The notes beneath the pieces are model-generated. The model was not told the origin of the DNA and searched no databases. It saw only the letters and a list, made by a program, of their open reading frames with translations. From [Bacillus] selenitireducens MLS10 (GTDB lineage Bacteria > Bacillota > Bacilli > Bacillales > Salisediminibacteriaceae): DNA of 64,000 bases. The stretch lies in the NCBI RefSeq assembly GCF_000093085.1, contig NC_014219.1, forward strand, positions 2,534,384-2,598,383, in the 5' to 3' direction. The translations under genes and the position numbers were made by a program. Shown piece by piece: positions 1-5,767 of this stretch; the first letter of the stretch is position 1, and each line of letters starts with the position of its first letter.

Positions 1-372
1 AAGGTCATGGAATATACGAATTTCAGCGCCCCCTCATACAGTCTGCCCGGTGAATTTATCGGACATATTTCCATGTCTTCAATGCTCGTAGACAGAGAAG
101 TCCAGATTATCACGAAAGAACGCGGTCAACCTCTCTCAAGCTATGAACATGAAGCTGTCTATCAGCTGCAGCACTGTATCCTCAGTCACCACGGTAAACA
201 GGAATGGGGCTCCCCTGTTGAACCGAAAACGCTTGAGGCACATCTGATTCACTTGATTGATATGATCGATTCGAGGGTAAATATGATCGACAGAGGCCTC
301 GATCAGGCACCGGAAGGCGAATTCACCAAAGTCTTTCCACTCGGAAAACTGTTCAAACCTCACTCAAAATAA
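1..372 (+). CDS. yhaM: YhaM-like HD-domain 3'-5' exoribonuclease, C-terminal part (5' end outside window)
   Basis: The reading frame is already open at base 1 and ends in TAA at 370-372, so only the C-terminal ~123 residues are present. The motif ILSHHGKQEWGSP followed by EAHLIHLIDMIDS is the conserved end of the HD phosphohydrolase domain of YhaM-type exoribonucleases, which degrade RNA and ssDNA from the 3' end. The tail (GEFTKVFPLGKLFKP) also resembles the YhaM C-terminus. The first ATG at 7 is probably internal. Family assignment is from recognised motifs only; another HD-domain nuclease is possible but less likely. Confidence 0.75.
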   Translation, partial: KVMEYTNFSAPSYSLPGEFIGHISMSSMLVDREVQIITKERGQPLSSYEHEAVYQLQHCILSHHGKQEWGSPVEPKTLEAHLIHLIDMIDSRVNMIDRGLDQAPEGEFTKVFPLGKLFKPHSK

Positions 373-400
373 GCCATCCACTTCTTTGTTTCAACACAGA

Positions 401-443
401 AAAAAGCCCGAAATCCCTTGTAAATCAGGGGTTCCGGGCTTTT
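401..443. terminator. Bidirectional intrinsic terminator
   Basis: AAGCCCGAAATCCC and GGGGTTCCGGGCTT form an imperfect GC-rich hairpin flanked by A-rich and T-rich runs. It lies between the convergent yhaM-like gene (+) and rpmG (-) and can serve both. Confidence 0.8.
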
Positions 444-453
444 CTTCATTCAC

Positions 454-603
454 TTACTTTGTTTCACGGTGCAACGTGTGACGACCTAAACGCGGGCTGT
501 ATTTTTTAAATTCGATACGGTCCGGGTTGTTTCTTTTATTCTTTGTTGTAATGTAATTACGGTCGCCAGTTTCTGTGCAGGCTAGAGTTACTTGTACACG
601 CAT
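454..603 (-). CDS. rpmG: 50S ribosomal protein L33 (cysteine-poor form)
   Basis: A 49-codon gene with ATG at 601-603 and GGAGGG just upstream. The product has the standard L33 sequence ([36 protein letters not shown] end) and normal length. Zinc-binding L33 proteins have two CxxC pairs; here only Cys9 remains (CTET in place of CTEC, and KKYSPR in place of KKYCPR). It is therefore a C-minus, zinc-independent form. Such forms allow ribosome assembly when zinc is scarce, but no Zur box is visible upstream, so it may simply be the constitutive copy. Confidence 0.95.
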   Translation of the reverse strand: MRVQVTLACTETGDRNYITTKNKRNNPDRIEFKKYSPRLGRHTLHRETK

Positions 604-644
604 GTGATTTCCCTCCAAACTTACTACTTAATCATACTTTAAAA

Positions 645-673
645 ATAATAGCAAATTTACTGGTCACAATCAA
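645..673 (-). promoter_or_regulatory. rpmG promoter
   Basis: On the minus strand TTGATT (-35) and TATTAT (-10, preceded by TGC, an extended -10) are separated by 17 bp. This is a SigA-type promoter about 40 bp upstream of the rpmG start. Confidence 0.6.
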
Positions 674-790
674 GCATTTGTCTGTAAAAAATAAATACTT
701 GACACCTTATTTTCATACACAGCTGTACAGAATGGTTTTTTCTGTTACTATAAAGTTTGAAACTTTATGAAGACTAAGGAGGGATTAACC

Positions 791-1108
791 GTGGAAATGA
801 CCATTATTATTCTTTTGGCTGCATCCATGATCTTATATGTATTATCTTTCTTTCAAAAAAGCGCCGTACATAAAGTGGAACAGCAACTTGAACACCATTC
901 CATCCAGATGATGCAGGAAATCTATCAGTTGAAAAAGAAGATCAAATCCATAGAAGAAGAACACACGATTCCTGCATTAGACGCTCAGAAACCCGCTTTA
1001 TCAAGGGATGATGTGCTGTCAATGTATGAGGAAGGCTATTCTGTGGAGGATATCGCAGATATGACCGGTAAAATGACAGAAGATATTGAAGAACTTCTGT
1101 CTCACTGA
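791..1108 (+). CDS. Small membrane-anchored protein, DUF6115/SwrB-like
   Basis: The start is set at GTG 791, which follows an AAGGAGGG ribosome site at 776-783; the upstream in-frame ATG (767) precedes that site and is unlikely. The 105-residue product has one N-terminal transmembrane helix (residues ~3-20, TIIILLAASMILYVLSFF), a charged coiled-coil-like segment and a C-terminal motif VLSMYEEGYSVEDIADMTGK, typical of DUF6115 proteins and resembling a small helix-turn-helix. The related SwrB acts on flagellar assembly, but a role here cannot be inferred. The next gene follows after 19 bp, suggesting an operon. Confidence 0.6.
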   Translation: MEMTIIILLAASMILYVLSFFQKSAVHKVEQQLEHHSIQMMQEIYQLKKKIKSIEEEHTIPALDAQKPALSRDDVLSMYEEGYSVEDIADMTGKMTEDIEELLSH

Positions 1109-1127
1109 CAAACGAGGAGGATTATAC

Positions 1128-1619
1128 ATGAAAGAACAAATGCGCGGGGCCGCATCTGCATTATTTTTTTCGGGCATTGTGCTTGCCTATTTATATTTTT
1201 TCCATCCTGCCATACTGGGCACAGACTATACAGAGGCCGAAGAAAACGTCGCAGATAACGGCATCCTCCTCGAGCTTGAAGAAACCATAACTGAGCTCGA
1301 AACGCTTAACCAATCGCTTGAAAACGACCGGCAAGTGCTTGAAGAAGAGATCAGGAGACTTGAAGACAACCGGGAAACAACGAATCAAACAGAAGAGTAT
1401 AATCCCCCTCTTATTCATGCCATGCTGGAAATCTCTCCCGGCGAAACATCATCTGTCATTTCTGAACGCCTGTTTGATTTGCAGATCATAGACAGCCGAA
1501 ATGCTTTTGAAGCTGAATTAAATGAACACAATCGTGCAGACCGGATTCAGACCGGCTCGTTCTTCCTGACGAGTGATATGGATAATGAAGATATTATTGA
1601 AACGATCACCAATCCTTAA
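1128..1619 (+). CDS. Membrane protein with MltG/YceG-like LysM-type domain
   Basis: The ATG at 1128 follows GAGGAGG; the longer frame from 1086 overlaps the preceding gene. The 163-residue product has an N-terminal membrane helix (residues ~8-25), a Glu-rich coiled coil (~45-85) and a C-terminal domain with ISPGETSSVISERLFDLQII and GSFFLTSDMDNEDIIETIT. That pattern matches the LysM-like N-terminal domain of endolytic transglycosylase MltG, but the catalytic YceG domain is absent. It may bind peptidoglycan or a cell-wall partner at the membrane surface; function is inferred. It sits next to pbpA, a cell-wall gene, in convergent orientation. Confidence 0.6.
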   Translation: MKEQMRGAASALFFSGIVLAYLYFFHPAILGTDYTEAEENVADNGILLELEETITELETLNQSLENDRQVLEEEIRRLEDNRETTNQTEEYNPPLIHAMLEISPGETSSVISERLFDLQIIDSRNAFEAELNEHNRADRIQTGSFFLTSDMDNEDIIETITNP

Positions 1620-1630
1620 TTTTTCACAAT

Positions 1631-1665
1631 AAAGTGCCCCATTCTGTAAACAGAGCGGGGCACTT
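1631..1665. terminator. Bidirectional intrinsic terminator
   Basis: AAGTGCCCC and GGGGCACTT, with an inner ATTCTG/CAGAGC extension, form a long hairpin between the convergent MltG-like gene (+) and pbpA (-). Confidence 0.85.
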
Positions 1666-1690
1666 ATTATTCCAAAAATATGATACGTCA

Positions 1691-3736
1691 TCAGGATTCA
1701 TCATCAGAAGATTCATCCTCGTCACCGGATGATTCAGGTTCGCGTGGGCCATTACGGCCTTCCTGTAAATCGAAATAGGCATCGAGTGCAGCTTCGGCAA
1801 TCGTGTTGGCAATACCTGCATTTCCTTCTGCTGTAGAAACAAAAGGGACAACAACTGAAATCACAACCTCGGGCTCATCAAACGGAGCAAAAGCCACAAA
1901 CGTCTGATTGTTCACACTCTGCCCATCATAAAAGCTCTGGGCCGTCCCTGTTTTCCCGCCTACCGTATAGTCACGATTTTGAAAATAGGCACGTGCAGTT
2001 CCGCGATCACCATAGACCACCCGATAAAAACCTTCTTTGATGCGGTCAAAATAGGATGGATCTGTATCAATAATATTCATAATCTTCGGCTTTTTCACTT
2101 CTGCCACCGGCCCTATTTCTCCTCTGACATTGCTCGGTTCCCTGATTTCCGTAACCACACGTGGTGCTACTCTTACACCGTCATTCGCAATCGTCGCCGT
2201 ATACTGAGCCAATTGCAACGGTGTATAGGTATCGTACTGTCCATACGTCAGGAACACCATGTTACCCGGCTGTGAAATATTTTGACCGACGATCCCTGTG
2301 CTTTCGCCAGGTAAATCAATACCCGTAGAAACACCGAGGCCAAACTCACCAAACTGCTGGCGAATCCAGTCATAACCAAACTGGTAGCTTCCCCAAGATG
2401 TCGAAACACCAGGCGTATAACCGACCAGCCTCATCGCAACGGTTGCCATATAAATATTCGATGATCGCTCAAGCGCCTGCAAATCATTAATGGCCCCCAT
2501 ATTCACGACAGAGCTGATTGTACCGCCGCCACCGACGCCCAGCGTTGTAGGACGGTCGACAATCACTTCACCAGGAGTAATCAGTCCATGGTTGTACCCG
2601 GTCAACAAGGTTGCGCCCTTTACCGTGGACCCCATTTCATAAGACTGCCCCATCGGGGGAGAAGTGCTTCCATTCCCATACATCGCAAGGATATCACCAG
2701 TATCAGGCTCCATCATAACAACATGTGCATCAGGTTCAGCAACAAAACTTCCAGAACGTTCCATTGTTATGGAATCAACCAGATCTTCAACCCGCTGCTG
2801 CAGCTCAAGATCAAAAGACAGCATCAGATCGTTCCCCCGGCTCCCCTGTCTTTCAACAGGCGGTTCTGTATGATTTCCGTCACTGTCCGTGAAAGTCTCA
2901 ATTGAACCAGGTCGACCTCGTAAAACGGATTCATACTGTGCTTCAAGATAGGTCGTTCCAACCCGGTCAGTCCGCTCATACCCCTGACTTAAAAACTGAT
3001 CAAGATTTTCAGAGCGAATCGACCCTACATTACCCAGAATACCTCTTAAGTAACTTCCGAATGGATAAACGCGTTCGGCATCTCTGATGACATCAATACC
3101 GGGAAGGTTTTCCATGTTCTCCATAATTCTCGCTGCTTCTTCATGACTTACAGAAGAAATTTTATGCGGAACATTGTTCATCCCCTGCCTTAACTCCCGC
3201 CAAACAGCAAATGCTTCCCACTCTTGATCCGTTACCATTTCGAGATCCTGATCGGTAATAGCATCGATCCGTTCTCTGTATACATCTCCATCACTCATCT
3301 CCCTGGCCTGTGCCTCTTCAAGGGGGAGTTTATCTTCAAATTCTTCATCATAAAGAACCGACCAGAAATCTCTTCGTTCCTGCTCATACCTTGACTCAAA
3401 CACGTGATCAGTATCCACATCAATCAGATCACTTAATAACAGAGAGACATCCAGCATTTCCTGCGCTGATGTTCGCCTGTTTGTGAATGTCACGGTATGA
3501 ATATGTTCATTTCCAACAAGGAGATTCCCATGCCGGTCATAAACGAGACCTCTCGGCGCCTCTACAGGCGTAATTTCACTGTTTGTCCGTTCAACAACTT
3601 CCTGAAATTCTTCACCTTGAACAATCTGTACAACACCAAGGCGAAGAATCAATGCAGAAAAAAGAATGAAAACCAGAAAAAACAGCAGGTTCAATCGCAG
3701 TGGAATATGCGGTTTCATACGCTTTTGTTTAGCCAT
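1691..3736 (-). CDS. pbpA: Class B penicillin-binding protein (peptidoglycan transpeptidase, PBP2A-like)
   Basis: A 681-residue monofunctional DD-transpeptidase that cross-links peptidoglycan outside the membrane. It has a short cytoplasmic basic tail, one membrane helix (residues ~14-37), an N-terminal dimerisation region starting near PRGLVYDRHGN, and a transpeptidase domain. The active-site serine is in the STVK motif (MGSTVKG), the second motif is SSN (RSSNIYM) and the third is KTGTA (VGGKTGTAQ). The C-terminus ends in an acidic Asp/Glu/Ser tail. The location beside sodA matches B. subtilis pbpA (PBP2A, elongation of the cylinder wall); pbpH-type redundancy cannot be judged here. Confidence 0.9.
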   Translation of the reverse strand: MAKQKRMKPHIPLRLNLLFFLVFILFSALILRLGVVQIVQGEEFQEVVERTNSEITPVEAPRGLVYDRHGNLLVGNEHIHTVTFTNRRTSAQEMLDVSLLLSDLIDVDTDHVFESRYEQERRDFWSVLYDEEFEDKLPLEEAQAREMSDGDVYRERIDAITDQDLEMVTDQEWEAFAVWRELRQGMNNVPHKISSVSHEEAARIMENMENLPGIDVIRDAERVYPFGSYLRGILGNVGSIRSENLDQFLSQGYERTDRVGTTYLEAQYESVLRGRPGSIETFTDSDGNHTEPPVERQGSRGNDLMLSFDLELQQRVEDLVDSITMERSGSFVAEPDAHVVMMEPDTGDILAMYGNGSTSPPMGQSYEMGSTVKGATLLTGYNHGLITPGEVIVDRPTTLGVGGGGTISSVVNMGAINDLQALERSSNIYMATVAMRLVGYTPGVSTSWGSYQFGYDWIRQQFGEFGLGVSTGIDLPGESTGIVGQNISQPGNMVFLTYGQYDTYTPLQLAQYTATIANDGVRVAPRVVTEIREPSNVRGEIGPVAEVKKPKIMNIIDTDPSYFDRIKEGFYRVVYGDRGTARAYFQNRDYTVGGKTGTAQSFYDGQSVNNQTFVAFAPFDEPEVVISVVVPFVSTAEGNAGIANTIAEAALDAYFDLQEGRNGPREPESSGDEDESSDDES

Positions 3737-3772
3737 CTCTATACGCCTCTTTCATATCACTTCGTAAAATAA

Positions 3773-3804
3773 GTGGGGACACCCCGCACATATACGGAGT
3801 GTCC
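3773..3804 (-). terminator. Intrinsic terminator of the 6S RNA gene
   Basis: On the minus strand GGACACTCCG and CGGGGTGTCC pair as a 10-bp stem followed by CACTTATTTTA. It lies directly after the 6S RNA and before pbpA. The T tract is interrupted, so read-through into pbpA is possible. Confidence 0.6.
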
Positions 3805-3808
3805 TCAA

Positions 3809-4007
3809 AATTATGCCCGCGATACGGTTAGCTTCTCTTGATCACGAACCCGCCTAAGGCAGGTGGGTGCCCGCAGAAGAACCTTCAACTTCCCGGCACG
3901 TTACCAGGCATGTTGTTGATTCTTCAATATGAGGCTCCCGGTGTGATTGAATGTTCGGTTCGAATTACAATCGAAGTACACCTGTATCGCAGGCAATCTC
4001 TTTAACT
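3809..4007 (-). ncRNA. ssrS: 6S RNA (RNA polymerase-binding regulator)
   Basis: This non-coding stretch has its own minus-strand promoter: a TGC-extended TATAAT at 4014-4019, giving a start near 4007. The ends of the RNA pair: GCCTGCGATAC (5', plus-strand 3984-3994) with GTATCGCGGGC (3', 3815-3825), an 11-bp closing stem with one G-U. A terminal hairpin near the middle (GCACCCACCTG...CGGGTTCG) completes the long rod with a central bubble that mimics an open promoter. Length is ~190-200 nt, as in Firmicute 6S RNAs. 6S RNA sequesters the SigA holoenzyme in stationary phase. The identification rests on structure and remembered conserved segments, not on a covariance search. Confidence 0.75.
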
Positions 4008-4071
4008 ATCTGTATTATAGCATAAGTGCCATTAAACAAAAAAGTAAATTTGTGAATCCCCATCTTTTTTC

Positions 4072-4110
4072 CTCAATTAAAAAGAATCTCCGACTTTACG
4101 CCGGAGATTC
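4072..4110 (-). terminator. sodA terminator
   Basis: On the minus strand GAATCTCCG and CGGAGATTC form a perfect 9-bp stem followed by TTTTTAATT, just after the sodA stop codon. Confidence 0.85.
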
Positions 4111-4119
4111 TCAGATTCA

Positions 4120-4728
4120 TTATTTCGCGTCTTTGTAGAGTTCGTTAACTTTATCCCAATTGACAACATTAAAGAATGCATCAACATAGTCAGGACGCTT
4201 ATTCTGATACTTCAGGTAATAAGCATGCTCCCAAACATCAACACCAAGAATAGGTGTCTTGCCATCTGTAATCGGGTTGTCCTGGTTTGGTGTGCTTGTT
4301 ACTTCAAGCTTGCCATTATTAACAACCAGCCAAGCCCAGCCTGAACCGAATCTAGTCAAAGCTGCATTTTTAAATTCTTCTTTAAACTTGTCAAAGCTTC
4401 CAAAAGCTTCATCAATTGCAGCAGCCACATCACCGGTTGGAGCTCCGCCGCCATTAGGTGACATCAGTGTCCAGAACATCGTGTGATTCAAGTGTCCACC
4501 GCCATTGTTGCGAACAGGACCTTTTACTGAATCAGGTAAAGAGTTCAGGTTCTTAACAAGATCCTCAATGCTCTTGGATTCCAAGTCTGCATGTCCGGAG
4601 ATTGCATCATTTAATTTTGTTACATACGTGTTGTGGTGTTTACCATGGTGAATTTTCATTGTCTCCTCGTCGATGTGAGGTTCCAATGCATTGTGTGCGT
4701 AAGGCAATTCTGGTAGTGTAAAAGCCAT
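4120..4728 (-). CDS. sodA: Superoxide dismutase (Mn/Fe type)
   Basis: A 202-residue cytoplasmic superoxide dismutase that converts superoxide to hydrogen peroxide and oxygen. The family landmarks are present: [16 protein letters not shown] at the N-terminus, metal ligand His27 in KIHHGKHH, the [11 protein letters not shown] segment with the second His, and [13 protein letters not shown] with the Asp and His ligands. The length is typical. The ATG follows GGAGGAG. Metal preference (Mn or Fe) cannot be fixed by eye, although synteny with B. subtilis sodA suggests Mn. Its 5' leader has a strong potential structure described separately. Confidence 0.97.
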   Translation of the reverse strand: MAFTLPELPYAHNALEPHIDEETMKIHHGKHHNTYVTKLNDAISGHADLESKSIEDLVKNLNSLPDSVKGPVRNNGGGHLNHTMFWTLMSPNGGGAPTGDVAAAIDEAFGSFDKFKEEFKNAALTRFGSGWAWLVVNNGKLEVTSTPNQDNPITDGKTPILGVDVWEHAYYLKYQNKRPDYVDAFFNVVNWDKVNELYKDAK

Positions 4729-4750
4729 TTCTAAATCTCCTCCTTAAATT

Positions 4751-4823
4751 GTGATACAAGGTAATCTTACGCATAAGATTACCACCTTTCCCACAATGGA
4801 AAAGGTAGCTTGTATAGCTTCAC
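4751..4823 (-). promoter_or_regulatory. Structured sodA 5' leader (predicted three-way junction)
   Basis: Between the sodA promoter and its ribosome site three nested helices can form. An outer stem pairs ATACAAG (4754-4760) with CTTGTAT (4809-4815). Inside it are a perfect 9-bp hairpin GGTAATCTT/AAGATTACC (4760-4768 with 4775-4783) and a second hairpin ACCTTTCC/GGAAAAGGT (4784-4791 with 4798-4806, one bulge). The predicted transcript start coincides with the beginning of the outer stem. It does not resemble the TPP, purine, yybP-ykoY or T-box patterns. Regulatory function is an inference. Confidence 0.6.
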
Positions 4824-4850
4824 ATTAACAAATTTACCCCTTGTATTCAA
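4822..4850 (-). promoter_or_regulatory. sodA promoter
   Basis: Minus-strand TTGAAT (4845-4850) and TAATGT (4822-4827) are separated by exactly 17 bp. The predicted start, about 7 nt downstream, lies at the outer stem of the leader. Confidence 0.6.
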
Positions 4851-4889
4851 ATAATAAACCTTCATACTCAAAACCATTCTTTCCGTCGT

Positions 4890-5213
4890 TCAACGTTTAA
4901 TCACCGTAAGCGATGGATTGATCATCATATTGGGCGATTTCAGGCGATAGACATGCCTCTCCTGGTCAAAGTCAATCGTCATATCATCCTCAAGAACCCA
5001 TTCGAAGCGCGATTCTATAAAAAAAGAACTTTCCGTGCCTGCTTTTTCTATTTCCAATAAACCTTCCATGTCTTCTTCATGATCCAGAGCATACAGCCCT
5101 GTTACACCATTGGTCACTCAACCGCAATCATCCGTCTGATATTTAATGAGCCATGATTGGCGATTATATTGTTGAAGCATTTCTGAAGCTTCGTCTGTCA
5201 CTTTTACACGCAT
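4890..5213 (-). CDS. HesB/YqkB-like iron-sulfur protein with in-frame UGA: candidate selenoprotein (or nonsense pseudogene)
   Basis: ATG at 5211-5213 follows GGAGGG at 5221-5226. Translating through a TGA at 5118-5120 gives a 107-residue protein, the usual length of the HesB/YqkB family: start MRVKVTDEASEMLQQY, then IKYQTDDCG, the UGA as codon 32, then VTNGVTGLYALDHEED and a normal C-terminus to TGA at 4890. Family members typically have GCGC here, so UGA replaces the second cysteine codon (TGC/TGT to TGA). HesB-like selenoproteins are known in other bacteria. A stem-loop 16 nt after the UGA fits a bacterial SECIS. The frame is intact on both sides and the ribosome site is good, which argues against an old pseudogene. 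No sel genes lie in this window, so recoding is unproven; without it, only a 31-residue peptide is made. Role (Fe-S or redox) is inferred. Confidence 0.6.
5085..5101 (-). promoter_or_regulatory. SECIS-like stem-loop downstream of the UGA codon
   Basis: In the mRNA, CAGGGC pairs with GCUCUG (6 bp, one G-U) around a UGUAU loop. The loop starts 22 nt after the UGA (5118-5120) and has G as its second base. Published rules for bacterial SECIS elements ask for a small apical loop 16-37 nt after the UGA with a guanine in its first two positions. Short stems of this kind also occur by chance. Confidence 0.45.
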
Positions 5214-5250
5214 TTTAAATCCCTCCAGTTACAGATTGCTATTCCCGTTT

Positions 5251-5285
5251 GAAAAAAAATAAACCACCACAGGTCACTGTGATGG
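5251..5285 (-). terminator. Terminator of the tRNA operon
   Basis: On the minus strand CCATCACAG and CTGTGGTGG pair (9 bp, one G-U) and are followed by TTTATTTTTTTT. It ends the Met-Ile2-Ser tRNA unit upstream of the HesB-like gene. Confidence 0.85.
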
Positions 5286-5297
5286 CGATTTTTAAAA

Positions 5298-5390
5298 TGG
5301 CGGAGGAAGAGGGATTCGAACCCCCGCGGGCGATGAAGCCCCTGTCGGTTTTCAAGACCGATCCCTTCAGCCAGACTTGGGTATTCCTCC
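5298..5390 (-). tRNA. tRNA-Ser (anticodon UGA)
   Basis: A 93-nt class II tRNA with acceptor stem GGAGGAA/TTCCTCC, a long variable arm, the T-arm GGTTCGAATCC and an encoded CCA. The anticodon loop CTTGAAA gives anticodon TGA, which reads UCA serine codons. It does not read UGA stop codons. Confidence 0.95.
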
Positions 5391-5400
5391 ATAAATCGTT

Positions 5401-5477
5401 TGGTGGACCCTGTAGGACTCGAACCTACGACCGGACGGTTATGAGCCGTCTGCTCTAACCAACTGAGCTAAGGGTCC
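5401..5477 (-). tRNA. tRNA-Ile2 (CAU anticodon, lysidine type)
   Basis: A 77-nt tRNA including CCA, with anticodon loop CTCATAA (CAT). The acceptor stem GGACCCT and the overall sequence match the tRNA-Ile2 whose C34 is changed to lysidine by TilS, so that it reads AUA. The order Met-Ile2-Ser equals part of the B. subtilis trnB cluster. A general annotator may label it Met from the anticodon alone. Confidence 0.85.
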
Positions 5478-5530
5478 AGTATTACGGATGGCTCTTAGGT
5501 TTTGTAAAATCGTTCAAAATCATAATAAAA

Positions 5531-5607
5531 TGGTAGCGGCGGAGGGAATCGAACCCCCGACCTCACGGGTATGAACCGTACGCTCTAGCCAGCTGAGCTA
5601 CACCGCC
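5531..5607 (-). tRNA. Elongator tRNA-Met (CAU)
   Basis: A 77-nt tRNA including CCA, acceptor stem GGCGGTG/CGCCGC, anticodon loop TTCATAC. The sequence is nearly that of the elongator Met tRNA of bacilli and lacks the features of an initiator tRNA. It is the first gene of the operon. Confidence 0.93.
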
Positions 5608-5628
5608 ATTTTCATGAGCACAAGAAAT

Positions 5629-5658
5629 ATCATAGCACGACCGTTTCGATTTCGTCAA
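5629..5658 (-). promoter_or_regulatory. Promoter of the Met-Ile2-Ser tRNA operon
   Basis: Minus-strand TTGACG (5653-5658) and TATGAT (5629-5634) with an 18-bp spacer and an upstream TGC (extended -10). It lies about 20 bp before the first tRNA. Confidence 0.8.
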
Positions 5659-5711
5659 TCATTTCCGAGAAAAATGTGCCGGTTTTTTTGCAAACCATTT
5701 AACAAGGAATA

Positions 5712-5747
5712 AAGAACAGAACCCGAATCAACCGGGTTCTGTTTTTC
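5712..5747 (-). terminator. Terminator after the Na/Pi cotransporter gene
   Basis: CAGAACCCG and CGGGTTCTG form a 9-bp stem downstream of the nptA-like stop codon. On the minus strand TTCTTTATT follows; on the plus strand a T5 run follows. Confidence 0.8.
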
Positions 5748-5767
5748 ACTCATTCTATATAGATTTA

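Noticed and set aside
691-760. SigA promoter for the DUF6115 gene from TTGACA at 699-704
   Set aside because: No -10 box lies at acceptable spacing; the nearest candidates are 21 bp or more away.
5298-5390. The tRNA with TGA in its anticodon loop as a selenocysteine or UGA-suppressor tRNA near the UGA-containing gene
   Set aside because: Its anticodon is UGA, which reads UCA serine codons. A UGA-reading tRNA would need anticodon UCA and, for Sec, a longer acceptor/T stack. The sequence is an ordinary tRNA-Ser.
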